Below are positions 1-8,852 of a stretch of 64,000 nucleotides of DNA, piece after piece. The position numbers and the translations under genes were made by a program. The stretch comes from JBHJGP01 sp050331695. GTDB taxonomy: Bacteria; Pseudomonadota; Alphaproteobacteria; Geminicoccales; Geminicoccaceae. Position 1 is the stretch's first letter. Each line of letters starts with the position of its first letter. The DNA lies in contig JBHJGP010000003.1 in assembly GCA_050331695.1 (NCBI GenBank), forward strand, positions 186,001 through 250,000, given 5' to 3'. A model generated the notes under the pieces. It made no database searches. It saw only the letters and a list, made by a program, of their open reading frames with translations, and was not told the DNA's origin.

Positions 1-211
1 AGAAGCTTTTGTCCTCGCTCTGCTTGCGAACCGCCTTGTTGGCCCGGGCGACGATCGGATCTGCGGCAAGATAGCGCTTCACAGCGGCAATCGAGCAGCC
101 GAGTTCAGCAGCCACCTCCTCGGGTTTGCGGCCCTCCAAGAGCAGATGCCGGCAGGCATCCGCATCCAGTTTGGTTGCCGTCCGTTTCTCTAATCCGATA
201 CTCCGCCCCAT
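1..211 (-). CDS. Helix-turn-helix domain protein (3' part beyond window edge)
   Basis: The reading frame begins at an ATG whose complement is at 209-211 and stays open to the window edge, so about 70 N-terminal residues are visible and the C-terminus is missing. The translation starts MGRSIGLEKRTAT. It contains a short helical segment (KPEEVAAELGCSIAAVKRYL) that reads as a helix-turn-helix of the homeodomain-like/resolvase type. It is probably a small DNA-binding protein or the N-terminus of one. It is transcribed away from the histidine kinase, so the roughly 150 nt between them should hold both promoters. The family cannot be named from this fragment. Confidence 0.6.
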   Translation of the reverse strand, partial: MGRSIGLEKRTATKLDADACRHLLLEGRKPEEVAAELGCSIAAVKRYLAADPIVARANKAVRKQSEDKSF

Positions 212-364
212 CACACCCGACCCGGCTGTCACCACCACAAAATATTGCAGTGCCGATGTATAGGAATTTTAACCTAAAGTCAAATCCGCCCCTCGGAAAT
301 CTACCTATAGTTGAATTTGGTGGAGAGAACCGATAAGCCGTGGCCGATACCAGGGGATCAGGCC

Positions 365-2014
365 ATGACCGACGAACAGCATGTGGAACCCGAATTGGCG
401 GACCTTTCCCGCGACGCCTTGGAGTGCCGCGTCCGCGAGCTCACACAGGCTTGCGACGAGGCGGAGGCGAAGGCTCGAACCAAGACGGTGTTCATGGCGA
501 CGATGAGCCATGAGATCCGCGAGCCGATGAATGGCGTGATCGGCATGAGCCGCCTGCTGCAGGAAACATCTCTCGACGCCATGCAGCGCGAGTATCTCGA
601 TATCGTCCTGAATTCCAGCGAGGCGCTGCTGACGATCATCAACGACATACTTGATCTCTCCAAGCTGGACGTCGGCTCGCTGGTTCTTGCGGAAAGCCCC
701 TTTCGGCTCGAAAGCGTGGTCCGTCGGGTCTGGTCTCGCTTCGAGACGGAAGCCGCCGCCAAATCTCTGACCTTTGAAATAACGCTCGATTCCGATCTGC
801 CGGAAACGGTGGGTGGCGACCCGGGGCGCCTGCGCCAAATCCTGATCAATCTCATAAGCAACGCGATCAAGTTCACCGATCGAGGCTCGGTAGCGCTGAG
901 GATCGACAAAAATCCGCTCCTGCCGGACCAAATCCGCTTCGAGGTTCGTGATACGGGCATCGGCATCGCCGCCGAGATCCTGCCCCAGCTGTTCTCGCCC
1001 TTCGCTCAAGGTGACCCGTCCGTGGCCAGAACCTATGGCGGCAACGGTTTGGGTCTGATGTTATCGCGCAGCCTCGCCCATGCCATGGGCGGTAAGCTCA
1101 TGGTGACAAGTGCTGTGGGCGAGGGCACGTGCTTCACCCTGAGTTTGCCCTTGCGCACAGTCGCGCGAAACCAAACCCTGCCGGACGATGTCGACCTTCG
1201 GGACGTCGATGCTCTGGTGATTGATCGCGATGCCGGGCTCAGGGAACGGATGGCCGACATGCTGACCGCCTGGCGGATACCCTGTTATCTGGCCGCGACC
1301 GGCAACGAGGGCCTCGCCTGGCTGGAGCAACGGCGGACCAGCGACCGTACGATTATCTGTTTCGTGGACCAGGCGCCGCCCGACATGAAGATGCCGGCAT
1401 TGACCCAAGCCCTTGAGCGGCTCGGATGCCTCGAGCGCATGAAGCTGGTCATGCTGGCAAGCTCGGGCCTCAGGGGTGACGCCGAGCGGGCCCGGCGCCA
1501 AGGCTTCGCGGCCTACCTGCCAAAGCCGGTCGAGAGCTCGACGCTCCTTTCTTGCGTCCGGCAAGTGACCCGCAAGGCGAGCGAAGATTTTGTCACCATC
1601 CACAGCATGAGCGAAACCAGCCCGAGCCCGCTAGCCGTGCTGGTGGCCGACGACAATCCGGTCAATCGGCGTCTCGCCAGCCTCGTTCTCGAACGGGCTG
1701 GGCATAAGGTCAGCGCGGCGAATGACGGCCAGGAAGCGGTCGAAGCGGTCAAGGCGGGCGGTATCGACATCGTCCTCATGGACATTCAGATGCCGATCAT
1801 GGACGGTTTCGCCGCCACCGCCGCGATACGCGGTTTGCCCGACGCTAAAGCCGCGGTGCCGATCGTCGCCGTAACCGCGAATGCCATGCGTGGCGACCAG
1901 GAGCGCTGTCAGGAGGTGGGCATGAATGCCTATCTCAGCAAGCCCATCGATCGGGCGAAGCTTTTGGCCACCGTGGAGCGCTGCACGCTTCCGGCGGCGC
2001 GCGCATCCGTTTGA
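365..2014 (+). CDS. Soluble hybrid histidine kinase with two receiver domains
   Basis: This is a cytosolic two-component sensor kinase with no transmembrane segment and no recognisable input domain. A short predicted coiled coil leads into a HisKA dimerisation domain with the H-box MSHEIREP (His49). A HATPase_c domain follows, with an N-box (NLISNAIKF), DTGIGI and a GNGLGL G-box, up to about residue 265. Two receiver domains come next: one at about 285-405, divergent, with VDQAPPDM in place of the usual phospho-Asp motif, and a canonical one at about 425-545 with VADDN, MDIQMP (Asp near 473) and YLSKP. I chose ATG 365 because it has an AGGGGAT ribosome-binding site; the frame could extend to a TTG at 311. 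No output domain is present, so phosphorelay to a separate Hpt protein or regulator is likely. No partner is visible nearby. Confidence 0.88.
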   Translation: MTDEQHVEPELADLSRDALECRVRELTQACDEAEAKARTKTVFMATMSHEIREPMNGVIGMSRLLQETSLDAMQREYLDIVLNSSEALLTIINDILDLSKLDVGSLVLAESPFRLESVVRRVWSRFETEAAAKSLTFEITLDSDLPETVGGDPGRLRQILINLISNAIKFTDRGSVALRIDKNPLLPDQIRFEVRDTGIGIAAEILPQLFSPFAQGDPSVARTYGGNGLGLMLSRSLAHAMGGKLMVTSAVGEGTCFTLSLPLRTVARNQTLPDDVDLRDVDALVIDRDAGLRERMADMLTAWRIPCYLAATGNEGLAWLEQRRTSDRTIICFVDQAPPDMKMPALTQALERLGCLERMKLVMLASSGLRGDAERARRQGFAAYLPKPVESSTLLSCVRQVTRKASEDFVTIHSMSETSPSPLAVLVADDNPVNRRLASLVLERAGHKVSAANDGQEAVEAVKAGGIDIVLMDIQMPIMDGFAATAAIRGLPDAKAAVPIVAVTANAMRGDQERCQEVGMNAYLSKPIDRAKLLATVERCTLPAARASV

Positions 2015-2080
2015 TCGGGCGAGCCGCTTGAGGATTTGGTCAAACGCCGGTCCGAATGATCTGAAACCCTGCGCGTCAGC

Positions 2081-2389
2081 CTAGCGTTTTCGGTCCCGTT
2101 GCTCGATCAGCTTTCGGCGGCCGACATCGAAGACTTCGTTGACCGCGGCCTGGGCTTCAGTGTGGGGCTCGGAACGGGCAATGACGCTCTGACCCGGTAA
2201 CGCCAGGTCCAAGGTCACCTCAAACCGCTCGGCCCCCGCAGCCGACCGGCTTACCGCCTCGATGGCGACCCGGCAGCTCGTGATCCGCCGAGACAGCTGT
2301 TCCAATTTGGCAATCCGAGTGCGGATCAAGGCCTCCAAACCATCCGAATGGGGCAGGTTGTGGAAGGTGATAACCGGTTCGGATTGCAT
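2081..2389 (-). CDS. hpf: HPF/RaiA-type ribosome hibernation promoting factor
   Basis: This is a short (102 aa) S30EA/sigma-54-modulation-family protein, begun at the ATG of MQSEPVITF because a GGGAGAAA ribosome-binding site lies just upstream; an in-frame extension to 2443 is possible. It shows the family pattern: a beta-alpha-beta-beta-beta-alpha fold with an N-terminal strand (PVITFHNLPHS), a first helix (LEALIRTRIAKLEQL), strands with the R-x-A-I-E and FEVTLDLALPG segments, and a second helix (AAVNEVFDVGRRKLIEQRDRK). Relatives bind the 30S decoding centre and silence or dimerise ribosomes in stationary phase. It lacks the C-terminal dimerisation domain of long HPF, so it is the short form. 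It converges on the histidine kinase. Confidence 0.8.
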   Translation of the reverse strand: MQSEPVITFHNLPHSDGLEALIRTRIAKLEQLSRRITSCRVAIEAVSRSAAGAERFEVTLDLALPGQSVIARSEPHTEAQAAVNEVFDVGRRKLIEQRDRKR

Positions 2390-2458
2390 GATTTTCTCCC
2401 GTCCACAGAACTGTTGGCTGGCGGCCATGACGAATAATCGCACCCTCGGGCCCCAGCA

Positions 2459-2473
2459 TTAACCCCCTCTTAG
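2459..2473. promoter_or_regulatory. CtrA-like box (TTAA-N7-TTAG)
   Basis: TTAA and TTAG are separated by exactly seven bases, one mismatch from the alphaproteobacterial CtrA consensus TTAA-N7-TTAA. The site lies between the divergent hpf and pilus operons. A one-mismatch match can occur by chance in a window this size, so this is only a candidate. Confidence 0.3.
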
Positions 2474-2636
2474 GCCAAGCGTGGTTTCTTTTCCTTATCC
2501 ATCCAAGAGTGGCGACATCTCAATGAAGAAAAACCCTTGCAAATTTTTGCCGGACTGTTCATCTGTCAATCAGTAGTTGAACTTATGAGCAGATAATCTC
2601 GTGGGTGGTGACAAAACCCTTAGCGGAGTTGCCCCG

Positions 2637-3125
2637 ATGTTTCCTGTGAACAGATTTTTGGCGATTGGTTTGGTCGCTGGCCCTCTTAGCGTGGCGGCGC
2701 TGCCTGTAGCCGCGGCCCAAGACACCGGCACCCTGGGCGTCACGGCGACCGTGGCCAGCAATTGCGCGGTTGCCGGCGGTACCCTGAACTTCGGTACCTA
2801 CACCAGCGGCCAGAATGCCGACCTCGATGCCCAGACCACCATAAGCTACACCAATTGCGCCGGTACGCTGACCTTTGAACTGGACGGTGGAGCCAGCCAG
2901 GACGAGGCCGCGCGGACCATGGTCTCCGGCACCAACGCCCTGAACTATCAGCTGTTTCGCGATTCCGGTTACAGCCAGATCTTCGGCTCAGGCGGCAACA
3001 GCTACGAACTTCAGCTGTTCGTTCCGTTCTCCGGTGAGATCGACGTCTTCGGCCGCATTCCCGGTGGCCAGGCGGTGCCGATCGGCGACTATGCCGACAC
3101 GGTCACCATCACGCTGACCTTCTGA
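2637..3125 (+). CDS. Spore coat U domain pilin subunit (archaic chaperone-usher pilus)
   Basis: This secreted SCPU-domain protein is the probable structural subunit of the pilus encoded with it. A signal peptide (MFPVNRFLAIGLVAG, ending near AAA/QD) precedes a CsuA/B-like fold. The fold has a conserved Cys pair (SNCAV and YTNCAG), the family strand LNFGTY near the N-terminus, and the C-terminal signature GDYADTVTITLTF that ends the donor-strand-complemented Ig-like fold. ATG 2637 is preceded by a GGAG ribosome-binding site; GTG 2601 is the alternative. It is first in a four-gene operon with chaperone, usher and a second SCPU protein. It is 162 aa, usual for the family. Confidence 0.85.
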   Translation: MFPVNRFLAIGLVAGPLSVAALPVAAAQDTGTLGVTATVASNCAVAGGTLNFGTYTSGQNADLDAQTTISYTNCAGTLTFELDGGASQDEAARTMVSGTNALNYQLFRDSGYSQIFGSGGNSYELQLFVPFSGEIDVFGRIPGGQAVPIGDYADTVTITLTF

Positions 3126-3133
3126 TCAAGCAG

Positions 3134-3838
3134 ATGATGCGAGCTTGGATAGTTGCCGTCGGTCTAAGCCTGGCCTTCTTGGGGTTTCAGCCGGCGGCCG
3201 TGTGGGCGGCAGGGGCCGTTACCCTGTCGCCGACCAAGCTCTCGGTCAAAGGCAAGGCGGCGTCGCTGACGGTGGTCAATGACAGCGATACGCCGAGTTT
3301 GTTTCAGGTCGACACGTTGGCCTGGACCGCAGCTCTGCCGGCCATGGAAACCATGTCGACGAACGAGCTGATCGCCGTGCCCGTGGTCTTCGAGGTGCCG
3401 GCCGGCGGTCGTCAGGTTGTCCGCCTGGGCCTGCGGGAGCCGATCACGGGCGGGCTCGAAAAGACCTATAGGCTGATTCTCACCGAGGTGCCGACCGGGC
3501 AGGGACCCAGTGGAGGGGTCGCCTTCAATTTTCGTTATTCGCTACCGGTGTTCGTGACGCCGGCCGATGCCTTGGCCCGACCGGTATGGTCGATCATCGA
3601 GACCCGCCAAGGGCCCGTGGTCGAGCTAGCCAACCAGGGCACTGCGCATCTGCATCTCGAAGCCATTCGCATCGAAAGCGCTGACGGCGATCCGATCGTC
3701 AGCCAACAAGAACAAGCCTACCTGTTGCCTGAGGAAGTGAAGCGCTGGTCTCTGGACCGGAGGTCGGTCGACCGCAACCAGATCCACATCAGGGCTTCGA
3801 GCAATCTTGGCATATTGGAGGCAACGCTTCAGCCCTAG
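3134..3838 (+). CDS. Periplasmic pilus assembly chaperone (PapD/CsuC-like)
   Basis: This 234-residue protein has an N-terminal signal peptide ending near VWAAG. An Ig-like PapD N-domain follows (VTLSPTKLSVKGKAASLTVVND), with the usual alternating hydrophobic donor strand region (VPVVFEVPAGGRQVVRLGL), and then a C-terminal Ig domain. PapD-like chaperones cap subunits by donor-strand complementation and hand them to the usher. It starts 8 nt after the pilin stop, so the two are co-transcribed. The SCPU neighbours place it in the archaic (Csu-type) class rather than the classical FGL/FGS classes; that assignment rests on context. Confidence 0.85.
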   Translation: MMRAWIVAVGLSLAFLGFQPAAVWAAGAVTLSPTKLSVKGKAASLTVVNDSDTPSLFQVDTLAWTAALPAMETMSTNELIAVPVVFEVPAGGRQVVRLGLREPITGGLEKTYRLILTEVPTGQGPSGGVAFNFRYSLPVFVTPADALARPVWSIIETRQGPVVELANQGTAHLHLEAIRIESADGDPIVSQQEQAYLLPEEVKRWSLDRRSVDRNQIHIRASSNLGILEATLQP

Positions 3839-3958
3839 GGCACGTCCCGACCGGGTGGCGTCACCCCTTCGGAACAAGCTGCTCTATTGCTCGGCGTTAC
3901 AGCGATCGATCCGCGTTCGTCCAAACGCGAGTTGCTCTGAGGGTTCGGCCTCGGCGAC

Positions 3959-6724
3959 GTGGTTCGTTCCTTGAGGATACGCGCACCCATCAGGTTTCGG
4001 AGCCTGTCCGCCCGTCTCGCCCGATGCTTCCGTGGCGAGATGCGCCGAGGGGTCTTGGGCGCACGACTGGTCTGGCTCGCCGCTGGCGGTGCGGTTGCCT
4101 GGTTCGCTTTCGGGCCGGCCGTCAGCCCGCAACCCTCCGCCAGCGATCAGGGGGAGGCGCCTCGGCTGATGATCGCCGCGCCTTTGGTGGCGAACGCGGC
4201 CGCGGACCAAAGAGATCTCGTGCGTCGCCGGGTGGAAGCTTTCCAGGACCTGATCGCCGTCGGCCCCGTAACCGTGGATGGGCTCGAAACAGCGCTTCCC
4301 GATCCGGCGGCCCTCGCGGGTGATTTGGTGGAGCCGGCGGCTGAGCCTGTTCCCGCAGCGGCCGTCGGGTTGGAGCAACAAGAGACGGACCCCGAGCCCC
4401 AGGTGCTGGGGCCGACCGGCGCGCCTGCCGGTGAAGTCGGTCTGATCCGCCCCGATCCCCTGGAGCTGCCGCTCGATCAGACCGAACCCTGGCAGGAGCT
4501 TCTGGTTTCGGTCTCGCTGAACGGTGAGCATGTCTCGGGCGGCACGTTGGTGCTCAGGTCCAAAGACGGCGCGCTCGCCTTTGGTCTTACGGACCTCCGG
4601 CGCTGGCGGGTCCGGGTCGAGGAAGGCTGGGTCGAAACCTTCGCCGGTGAACCATTCGTCCAGACGGATCGCATCACCGGCGGCTCCGCCATTTTCGATC
4701 CCGAGATGTTGCACGTTGATTTCGCCATTCCCGCCGGACAGTTCGAGCCGATGACCATCGGCCGAAGGGACACAGGTGATCTGGCGCCGAGCAGCAATGT
4801 CGGCGCCTTCGTGGACTATGATTTTCAGGCGCTGATCGCCGACAAGCTCGACGACAGTCTCGATGGTCTGATCGAGATCGGCGGCTTCGCGCCGTTCGGC
4901 ACCTTGTCTTCCAGTGCCAGGCTCTTGGACCTGGCGACCGACGACAGGGAATTCATACGCCTGGAAACGACCTTCAGCCGCGATTTTCCGGAGCGCCGGG
5001 CGCGGCTTCGGATCGGCGACACTCTCGAGCCCGGCGGCACGCTCAGCCCCGGTTATCGCTTCGGCGGAATCCAGTTTCGCCGGGATTTCTCGACTGATCC
5101 GTCGTTCGTGACCTTCCCCCAGCCGGGTCTCGGCGGCCTGGCCGAACAGGACAGCGTCGTCGACGTCTTCGTCAACAATGTCCAGCGGTTGAGCGAACAG
5201 GTGCCGACCGGGCCCTTTTCCATCGACAATGTACCGGTCATCACCGGCGCCGGCGAAGTCCAGCTCCGGGTGACCGATCTGCTCGGCCGCGAGCGTCTGA
5301 TCACCCAAAGCTACTACGTGTCTCCACGACTTTTGCGCGAAGGTTTGGATGACTACAGTGTGGGTGCTGGCGTTCTCCGGCAGGATTTCGGCTTCGACAG
5401 CGGCCATTACGACAACGCTTTCGTCGCCGGCACCTACCGCTTGGGTCTCACCGACGCGCTGACGGGCGGTGCCACCCTGGAGCTTTCGGAGAGTGGCCAG
5501 TCGATCGGCGGCGAGGCGACGTTCCTTTTGGGCGGCGCCGGCTTGATGAGCGCGGCTGCGCTTCTCGGCCATGAAGAGGGAGAAGATCCGGGATTGCTCG
5601 GCATTCTCGAATATGAGTATCGCCGCGGCACCTGGTCGGTGGGTGCCCGCACTCAGCTGGCCCAGGCCAGTGCCTTTCGCTTAGGCGACGGTCCCGATTT
5701 CTCGCCGCCCCGCCGCCGCGATCAACTGAGCCTGACCACCGGTCTCGGTGATTTCGGCCGTTTGGGATTGTTTTTTGTGAACGATGACGGCCGAGACACC
5801 GTCGACACCCGCTCGCTGGCCGCCAACTATGCCGTGCCGATGGGACCGGGCACCTTCAGCGTGAACGCGCTTCAATCGGTCGAGCCTGCGAGCGAGTTCG
5901 CGATCACGCTCAACTACACGGTCTTGCTCGGGCCAGACCGCTACGTCTCGTCGTCGGTCGGCCATCGCCGGGACGGTACCCGGGCCCGGCTGCAATATGC
6001 CCAGGGCCCAGGAGGTAATGAACTCGGCACCCGGTTCCGCGCGATCACCGAGATGGGCCGCGATCCCTTCATGGCTGACCTTGAATTGGTTCACCAGGCG
6101 CCGTTCGGCAGCGCCGGGATCGAGGCCAAACACGCCGATGACCAGAATGCCCTTCGCCTGAACCTTGCCGGCAGCGTCGCCGCGGTCGGCGGTAAGGTCC
6201 GGGCGAGCCGACGGTTGGGGCGGGCGTTTGCGCTAGTGCAAGCGCCCGGCTTCGCCGATCTGCCGGTCTATCTGGACAATCGACCGGTCGGTCGAACCAG
6301 CTCGGACGGCAGTCTGCTGGTACCCAACCTGAGGCCTTATTCCAGCAACAAGCTCAGGATCGAAACCAGTGATCTGCCTCTGGACGCCGTCGTCGAGAGC
6401 CGGGAGGTGGAGGCCGTTCCCTTCGCCGACAGCGGCATCGTCGTGCCCTTTGCCATCGAGCGTCGCCAGCGGGTGACTGTCCGTCTGCTCGACCGCGACG
6501 GCCAACCCCTGCCGTCGGGGACAAGGTTGCGGACCAGCGACGGCGCCGTGCGCGCGCGGGTCGGCCTTGACGGCCTGACCTATATGGAGGCCGTCACCAA
6601 CGAGCCGTCGCTCGAACTGGAGGGCGTCATCGCCGACCAGCCGGTCTTCTGTCGGGTGCCGCTCACCAGCCCCGGTTTGCTGCTGGAACTGGGGGAGGTG
6701 TCATGTTTGCCGTTCGTCTCCTAG
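3959..6724 (+). CDS. Fimbrial usher outer-membrane protein (FimD/PapC/CsuD-like)
   Basis: This 921-residue outer-membrane usher forms the pore through which chaperone-bound subunits are polymerised. After a signal anchor comes an unusually long Ala/Pro/Glu-rich linker to about residue 160. The PapC N-terminal domain follows (ELLVSVSLNGEHVSGGTLVL), then a long beta-barrel region with the plug (DVFVNNVQRLSEQVPTGPFSIDNVPV is typical of this part), and C-terminal domains with DLPVYLDNRPVGRTSSDG. The first start is GTG 3959; ATG 4040 gives a more ordinary signal peptide, but neither has a clear ribosome-binding site. The 3' end overlaps the next pilin gene by 22 nt. CsuD-type ushers are usually near 830 residues, so the excess is the N-terminal linker. 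Confidence 0.9.
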   Translation: MVRSLRIRAPIRFRSLSARLARCFRGEMRRGVLGARLVWLAAGGAVAWFAFGPAVSPQPSASDQGEAPRLMIAAPLVANAAADQRDLVRRRVEAFQDLIAVGPVTVDGLETALPDPAALAGDLVEPAAEPVPAAAVGLEQQETDPEPQVLGPTGAPAGEVGLIRPDPLELPLDQTEPWQELLVSVSLNGEHVSGGTLVLRSKDGALAFGLTDLRRWRVRVEEGWVETFAGEPFVQTDRITGGSAIFDPEMLHVDFAIPAGQFEPMTIGRRDTGDLAPSSNVGAFVDYDFQALIADKLDDSLDGLIEIGGFAPFGTLSSSARLLDLATDDREFIRLETTFSRDFPERRARLRIGDTLEPGGTLSPGYRFGGIQFRRDFSTDPSFVTFPQPGLGGLAEQDSVVDVFVNNVQRLSEQVPTGPFSIDNVPVITGAGEVQLRVTDLLGRERLITQSYYVSPRLLREGLDDYSVGAGVLRQDFGFDSGHYDNAFVAGTYRLGLTDALTGGATLELSESGQSIGGEATFLLGGAGLMSAAALLGHEEGEDPGLLGILEYEYRRGTWSVGARTQLAQASAFRLGDGPDFSPPRRRDQLSLTTGLGDFGRLGLFFVNDDGRDTVDTRSLAANYAVPMGPGTFSVNALQSVEPASEFAITLNYTVLLGPDRYVSSSVGHRRDGTRARLQYAQGPGGNELGTRFRAITEMGRDPFMADLELVHQAPFGSAGIEAKHADDQNALRLNLAGSVAAVGGKVRASRRLGRAFALVQAPGFADLPVYLDNRPVGRTSSDGSLLVPNLRPYSSNKLRIETSDLPLDAVVESREVEAVPFADSGIVVPFAIERRQRVTVRLLDRDGQPLPSGTRLRTSDGAVRARVGLDGLTYMEAVTNEPSLELEGVIADQPVFCRVPLTSPGLLLELGEVSCLPFVS

Positions 6725-7140
6725 CCGCCTTGCTCGGCTTCATCCTCCTGAGCACCTCCGTGAAGGCCGCCTGCACCGTGACAAGCGAGACCTTGGCCTT
6801 CGGCACGATCGACGCATCGACGGACAATCGAAACAAGGCGCGACTGACGGTCACTTGCGATGGTCCTGCGGCGACTATCATCGGCATCTCGCCGGGCGGC
6901 CAGGAGAGCGGCGGTTTGCGCCATATGGTCGGACCCGGAGGCGCTACGCTAGCTTACCAGATCTATCGGGATGAAACGAGGACCCTGGTCTGGGGTGACA
7001 GCCCGACCAACGGCGCCCTGGCGTTGACGGTGTCAACAGGTCTGCCGGTTTCCGTCGATTTTTTCGGCGAGATCCCGGCTCAGCCCGGCGTGACACCCGG
7101 CACCTACAGCGACAGCCTGGTGGTGACGCTTACCTTCTGA
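6703..7140 (+). CDS. Second spore coat U domain protein (possible tip or minor pilin)
   Basis: This 145-residue secreted SCPU protein has a signal peptide MFAVRLLAALLGFILL ending near VKA/ACT. It has the family N-terminal strand LAFGTID, a Cys pair, and the C-terminal signature GTYSDSLVVTLTF, which closely parallels the first pilin. It overlaps the usher gene by 22 nt, so translation is probably coupled. Its position after the usher matches CsuE, the tip adhesin. CsuE has two domains and is more than twice this long, whereas this protein is a single domain, so the tip role is inferred from gene order only. Confidence 0.82.
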   Translation: MFAVRLLAALLGFILLSTSVKAACTVTSETLAFGTIDASTDNRNKARLTVTCDGPAATIIGISPGGQESGGLRHMVGPGGATLAYQIYRDETRTLVWGDSPTNGALALTVSTGLPVSVDFFGEIPAQPGVTPGTYSDSLVVTLTF

Positions 7141-7183
7141 CCAAGGATCCTTGCCCGGAACCGATGATTGGGGACCGTCGATT

Positions 7184-7269
7184 TGGTGCGAGTGGAGGGA
7201 CTCGAACCCCCACGCCCAGAGGGCAACAGATTTTGAGTCTGTCGCGTCTACCAGTTCCGCCACACTCGC
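7184..7269 (-). tRNA. tRNA-Leu (anticodon CAA)
   Basis: Read on the minus strand, the gene folds as a class II (long variable arm) tRNA. The acceptor stem is GCGAGTG/CACTCGC, with discriminator A and an encoded CCA at 7184-7186. The D-arm contains CTGGTAGACG. The anticodon stem ACAGA/TCTGT encloses the loop CTCAAAA, which gives anticodon CAA (codon UUG, Leu). The T-arm contains GGTTCGAGTCC. It lies between the convergent pilus operon and ppx. Confidence 0.96.
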
Positions 7270-7279
7270 GAGCCGCCGG

Positions 7280-7308
7280 GCTATACCACGCCGTCAACGG
7301 TCCGCCAA
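7280..7308 (-). promoter_or_regulatory. Candidate promoter of tRNA-Leu
   Basis: On the minus strand, TTGGCG (-35 like) is separated by 17 nt from TATAGC (-10 like), about 10 nt before the mature tRNA 5' end. The element overlaps the end of ppx. Each hexamer matches the sigma-70 consensus at about four of six positions, so support is modest. Confidence 0.4.
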
Positions 7309-8837
7309 CCGGCCTTCTGATCCTCCGCTTGGGCGGCATTTTCCCCTGTTTCCTGCCGTTCGGTGATCCGCCATTTGGCGAGACCCAAGGTTTCGGCAAG
7401 CCTCTGCAGCCGCCTTTCGCAACCCTCATCGAGACAGAGCCCTGGATGAGGGTCGGCGACGAGCGAAAGCTCGTCGTCCGAAAGCACAAGTCGGGTCGCG
7501 CGAAGCAACGCCGCGCTGCCGCCGCTGATCCGAAAAGCGAGGTCGATGGCGGCACCCAGGATCAGGGCTCGGCGCCGTTGATCCGGATCGTCGAGACCAA
7601 TCCGGGCGGCTTCCTCCAGCTCGCCGTCGCCCGCACCATGGCGTGCCGCCAAGGTCCAGGCCAGGAAAGCGCGCTCGTCATGGCTCAGGCCCGGCAGATG
7701 CAGATCGCGGGCCTTGGTCGCCGCATGGACGATCCGCTGGTCCGGATGGACCGCCCAGGACAAATCGGCGAGCCCGCAAGCGGCACGGTGTAGTGTTTCC
7801 GCCCGCGGCGCCTGGTCGGCAAACAGGACCGATGTCCACCGTTCGAGTTCTCGTTCCAAGCCGTCGAAGCGTCCCAGCTGCGAGCCGAATTGCGCGACCG
7901 CATCCTCGAGCGGCGCTTTGCTGCGTTCCTCATCGGCCAGCAACTCGAACATGCGGCCCTCGCGAACGCCGGTCGCCGTGAAGGTAACGCTCGATATTGC
8001 CGCGCGCTCGACAACGGCCTTCAGCACCGCGGCTGCGAGCGGCAGGGTCTCTCGCCTTCGCTTGGCCACGCGCGCCGTCAGATCCTTCGCCTTCGAGCCA
8101 TCCTTGATGAGGATGCCGAGCAGCTCCAGTATCGGCTCGCGAGCAAGACGAAGGCCGTCGACGATCGGAAGGTAAGCGCCGGTCCAGTCGATGGCGGCGC
8201 GGGCAATCGCTCGCCAGGCGCCGCCGATCACATAGAAGTCGCAAATCTCGCCGCTAGGCTCGAGTTCGGCCCGCGCGAGCGTCCGTTCGATGGCAAGCTC
8301 AACCGAGCCATTGATCTCGAGCACCTCCTGCAGGCGCAAAGGACCCAGTGGCAGGCTGGTGCAATAGCCGATCTCGCCACCACGGACGCGGGCGAGCTCC
8401 AGACTGCCGCCGCCCAGATCACCGACCCATCCGGTGAGCTCCGGCCGCGCCGATATGGCGCCGGCCGCCGCCAGTTCCGCTTCCCGGCTACCGCTCAACA
8501 GCTCGAACGCCGCGCTCAGAAGGTCTTCCATCGCCGCGATCAGATCCGGCCCGTTGCCTGCCACACGCAAAGCTTCCGTGGCGACGGCGTGGACGTCTCG
8601 GATGGCGAACGCGTCGATCAGTCCCCGAAAGCGCCGTAAAGCCGTGAGCGCCTCGCCCGCTGCCTCATCACTGACGACGCCCGTCGCGCCCACGTCCCGC
8701 CCCAGTCCACAGGTCACTTTTTGATTGTAGAGAACCAGGGGCCAGCGCCGGCGGGACTGAAAGATGACCAGGCGAACAGAGTTGGAGCCGATGTCGACCA
8801 CGGCCACGGGCCCGCCATGGCTCGGCTGCTCACTCAC
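7281..8837 (-). CDS. ppx: Exopolyphosphatase / Ppx-GppA family phosphatase
   Basis: This 518-residue protein degrades polyphosphate, or pppGpp in GppA homologues. The ASKHA-fold phosphate-binding motif VVDIGSNSVRLVIF lies near the N-terminus. A second motif, LGGGSLELA, follows at about residue 145, and a C-terminal HD-like helical region extends from about 330. It starts at GTG 8837, eight bases after GGGAG. It lies 15 nt downstream of the polyphosphate kinase gene on the same strand, so kinase and phosphatase are co-expressed as in many proteobacteria. This context favours polyphosphate over pppGpp as the main substrate. Confidence 0.88.
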   Translation of the reverse strand: MSEQPSHGGPVAVVDIGSNSVRLVIFQSRRRWPLVLYNQKVTCGLGRDVGATGVVSDEAAGEALTALRRFRGLIDAFAIRDVHAVATEALRVAGNGPDLIAAMEDLLSAAFELLSGSREAELAAAGAISARPELTGWVGDLGGGSLELARVRGGEIGYCTSLPLGPLRLQEVLEINGSVELAIERTLARAELEPSGEICDFYVIGGAWRAIARAAIDWTGAYLPIVDGLRLAREPILELLGILIKDGSKAKDLTARVAKRRRETLPLAAAVLKAVVERAAISSVTFTATGVREGRMFELLADEERSKAPLEDAVAQFGSQLGRFDGLERELERWTSVLFADQAPRAETLHRAACGLADLSWAVHPDQRIVHAATKARDLHLPGLSHDERAFLAWTLAARHGAGDGELEEAARIGLDDPDQRRRALILGAAIDLAFRISGGSAALLRATRLVLSDDELSLVADPHPGLCLDEGCERRLQRLAETLGLAKWRITERQETGENAAQAEDQKAGWRTVDGVV

Positions 8838-8852
8838 TACAGCTCTCCCGCC

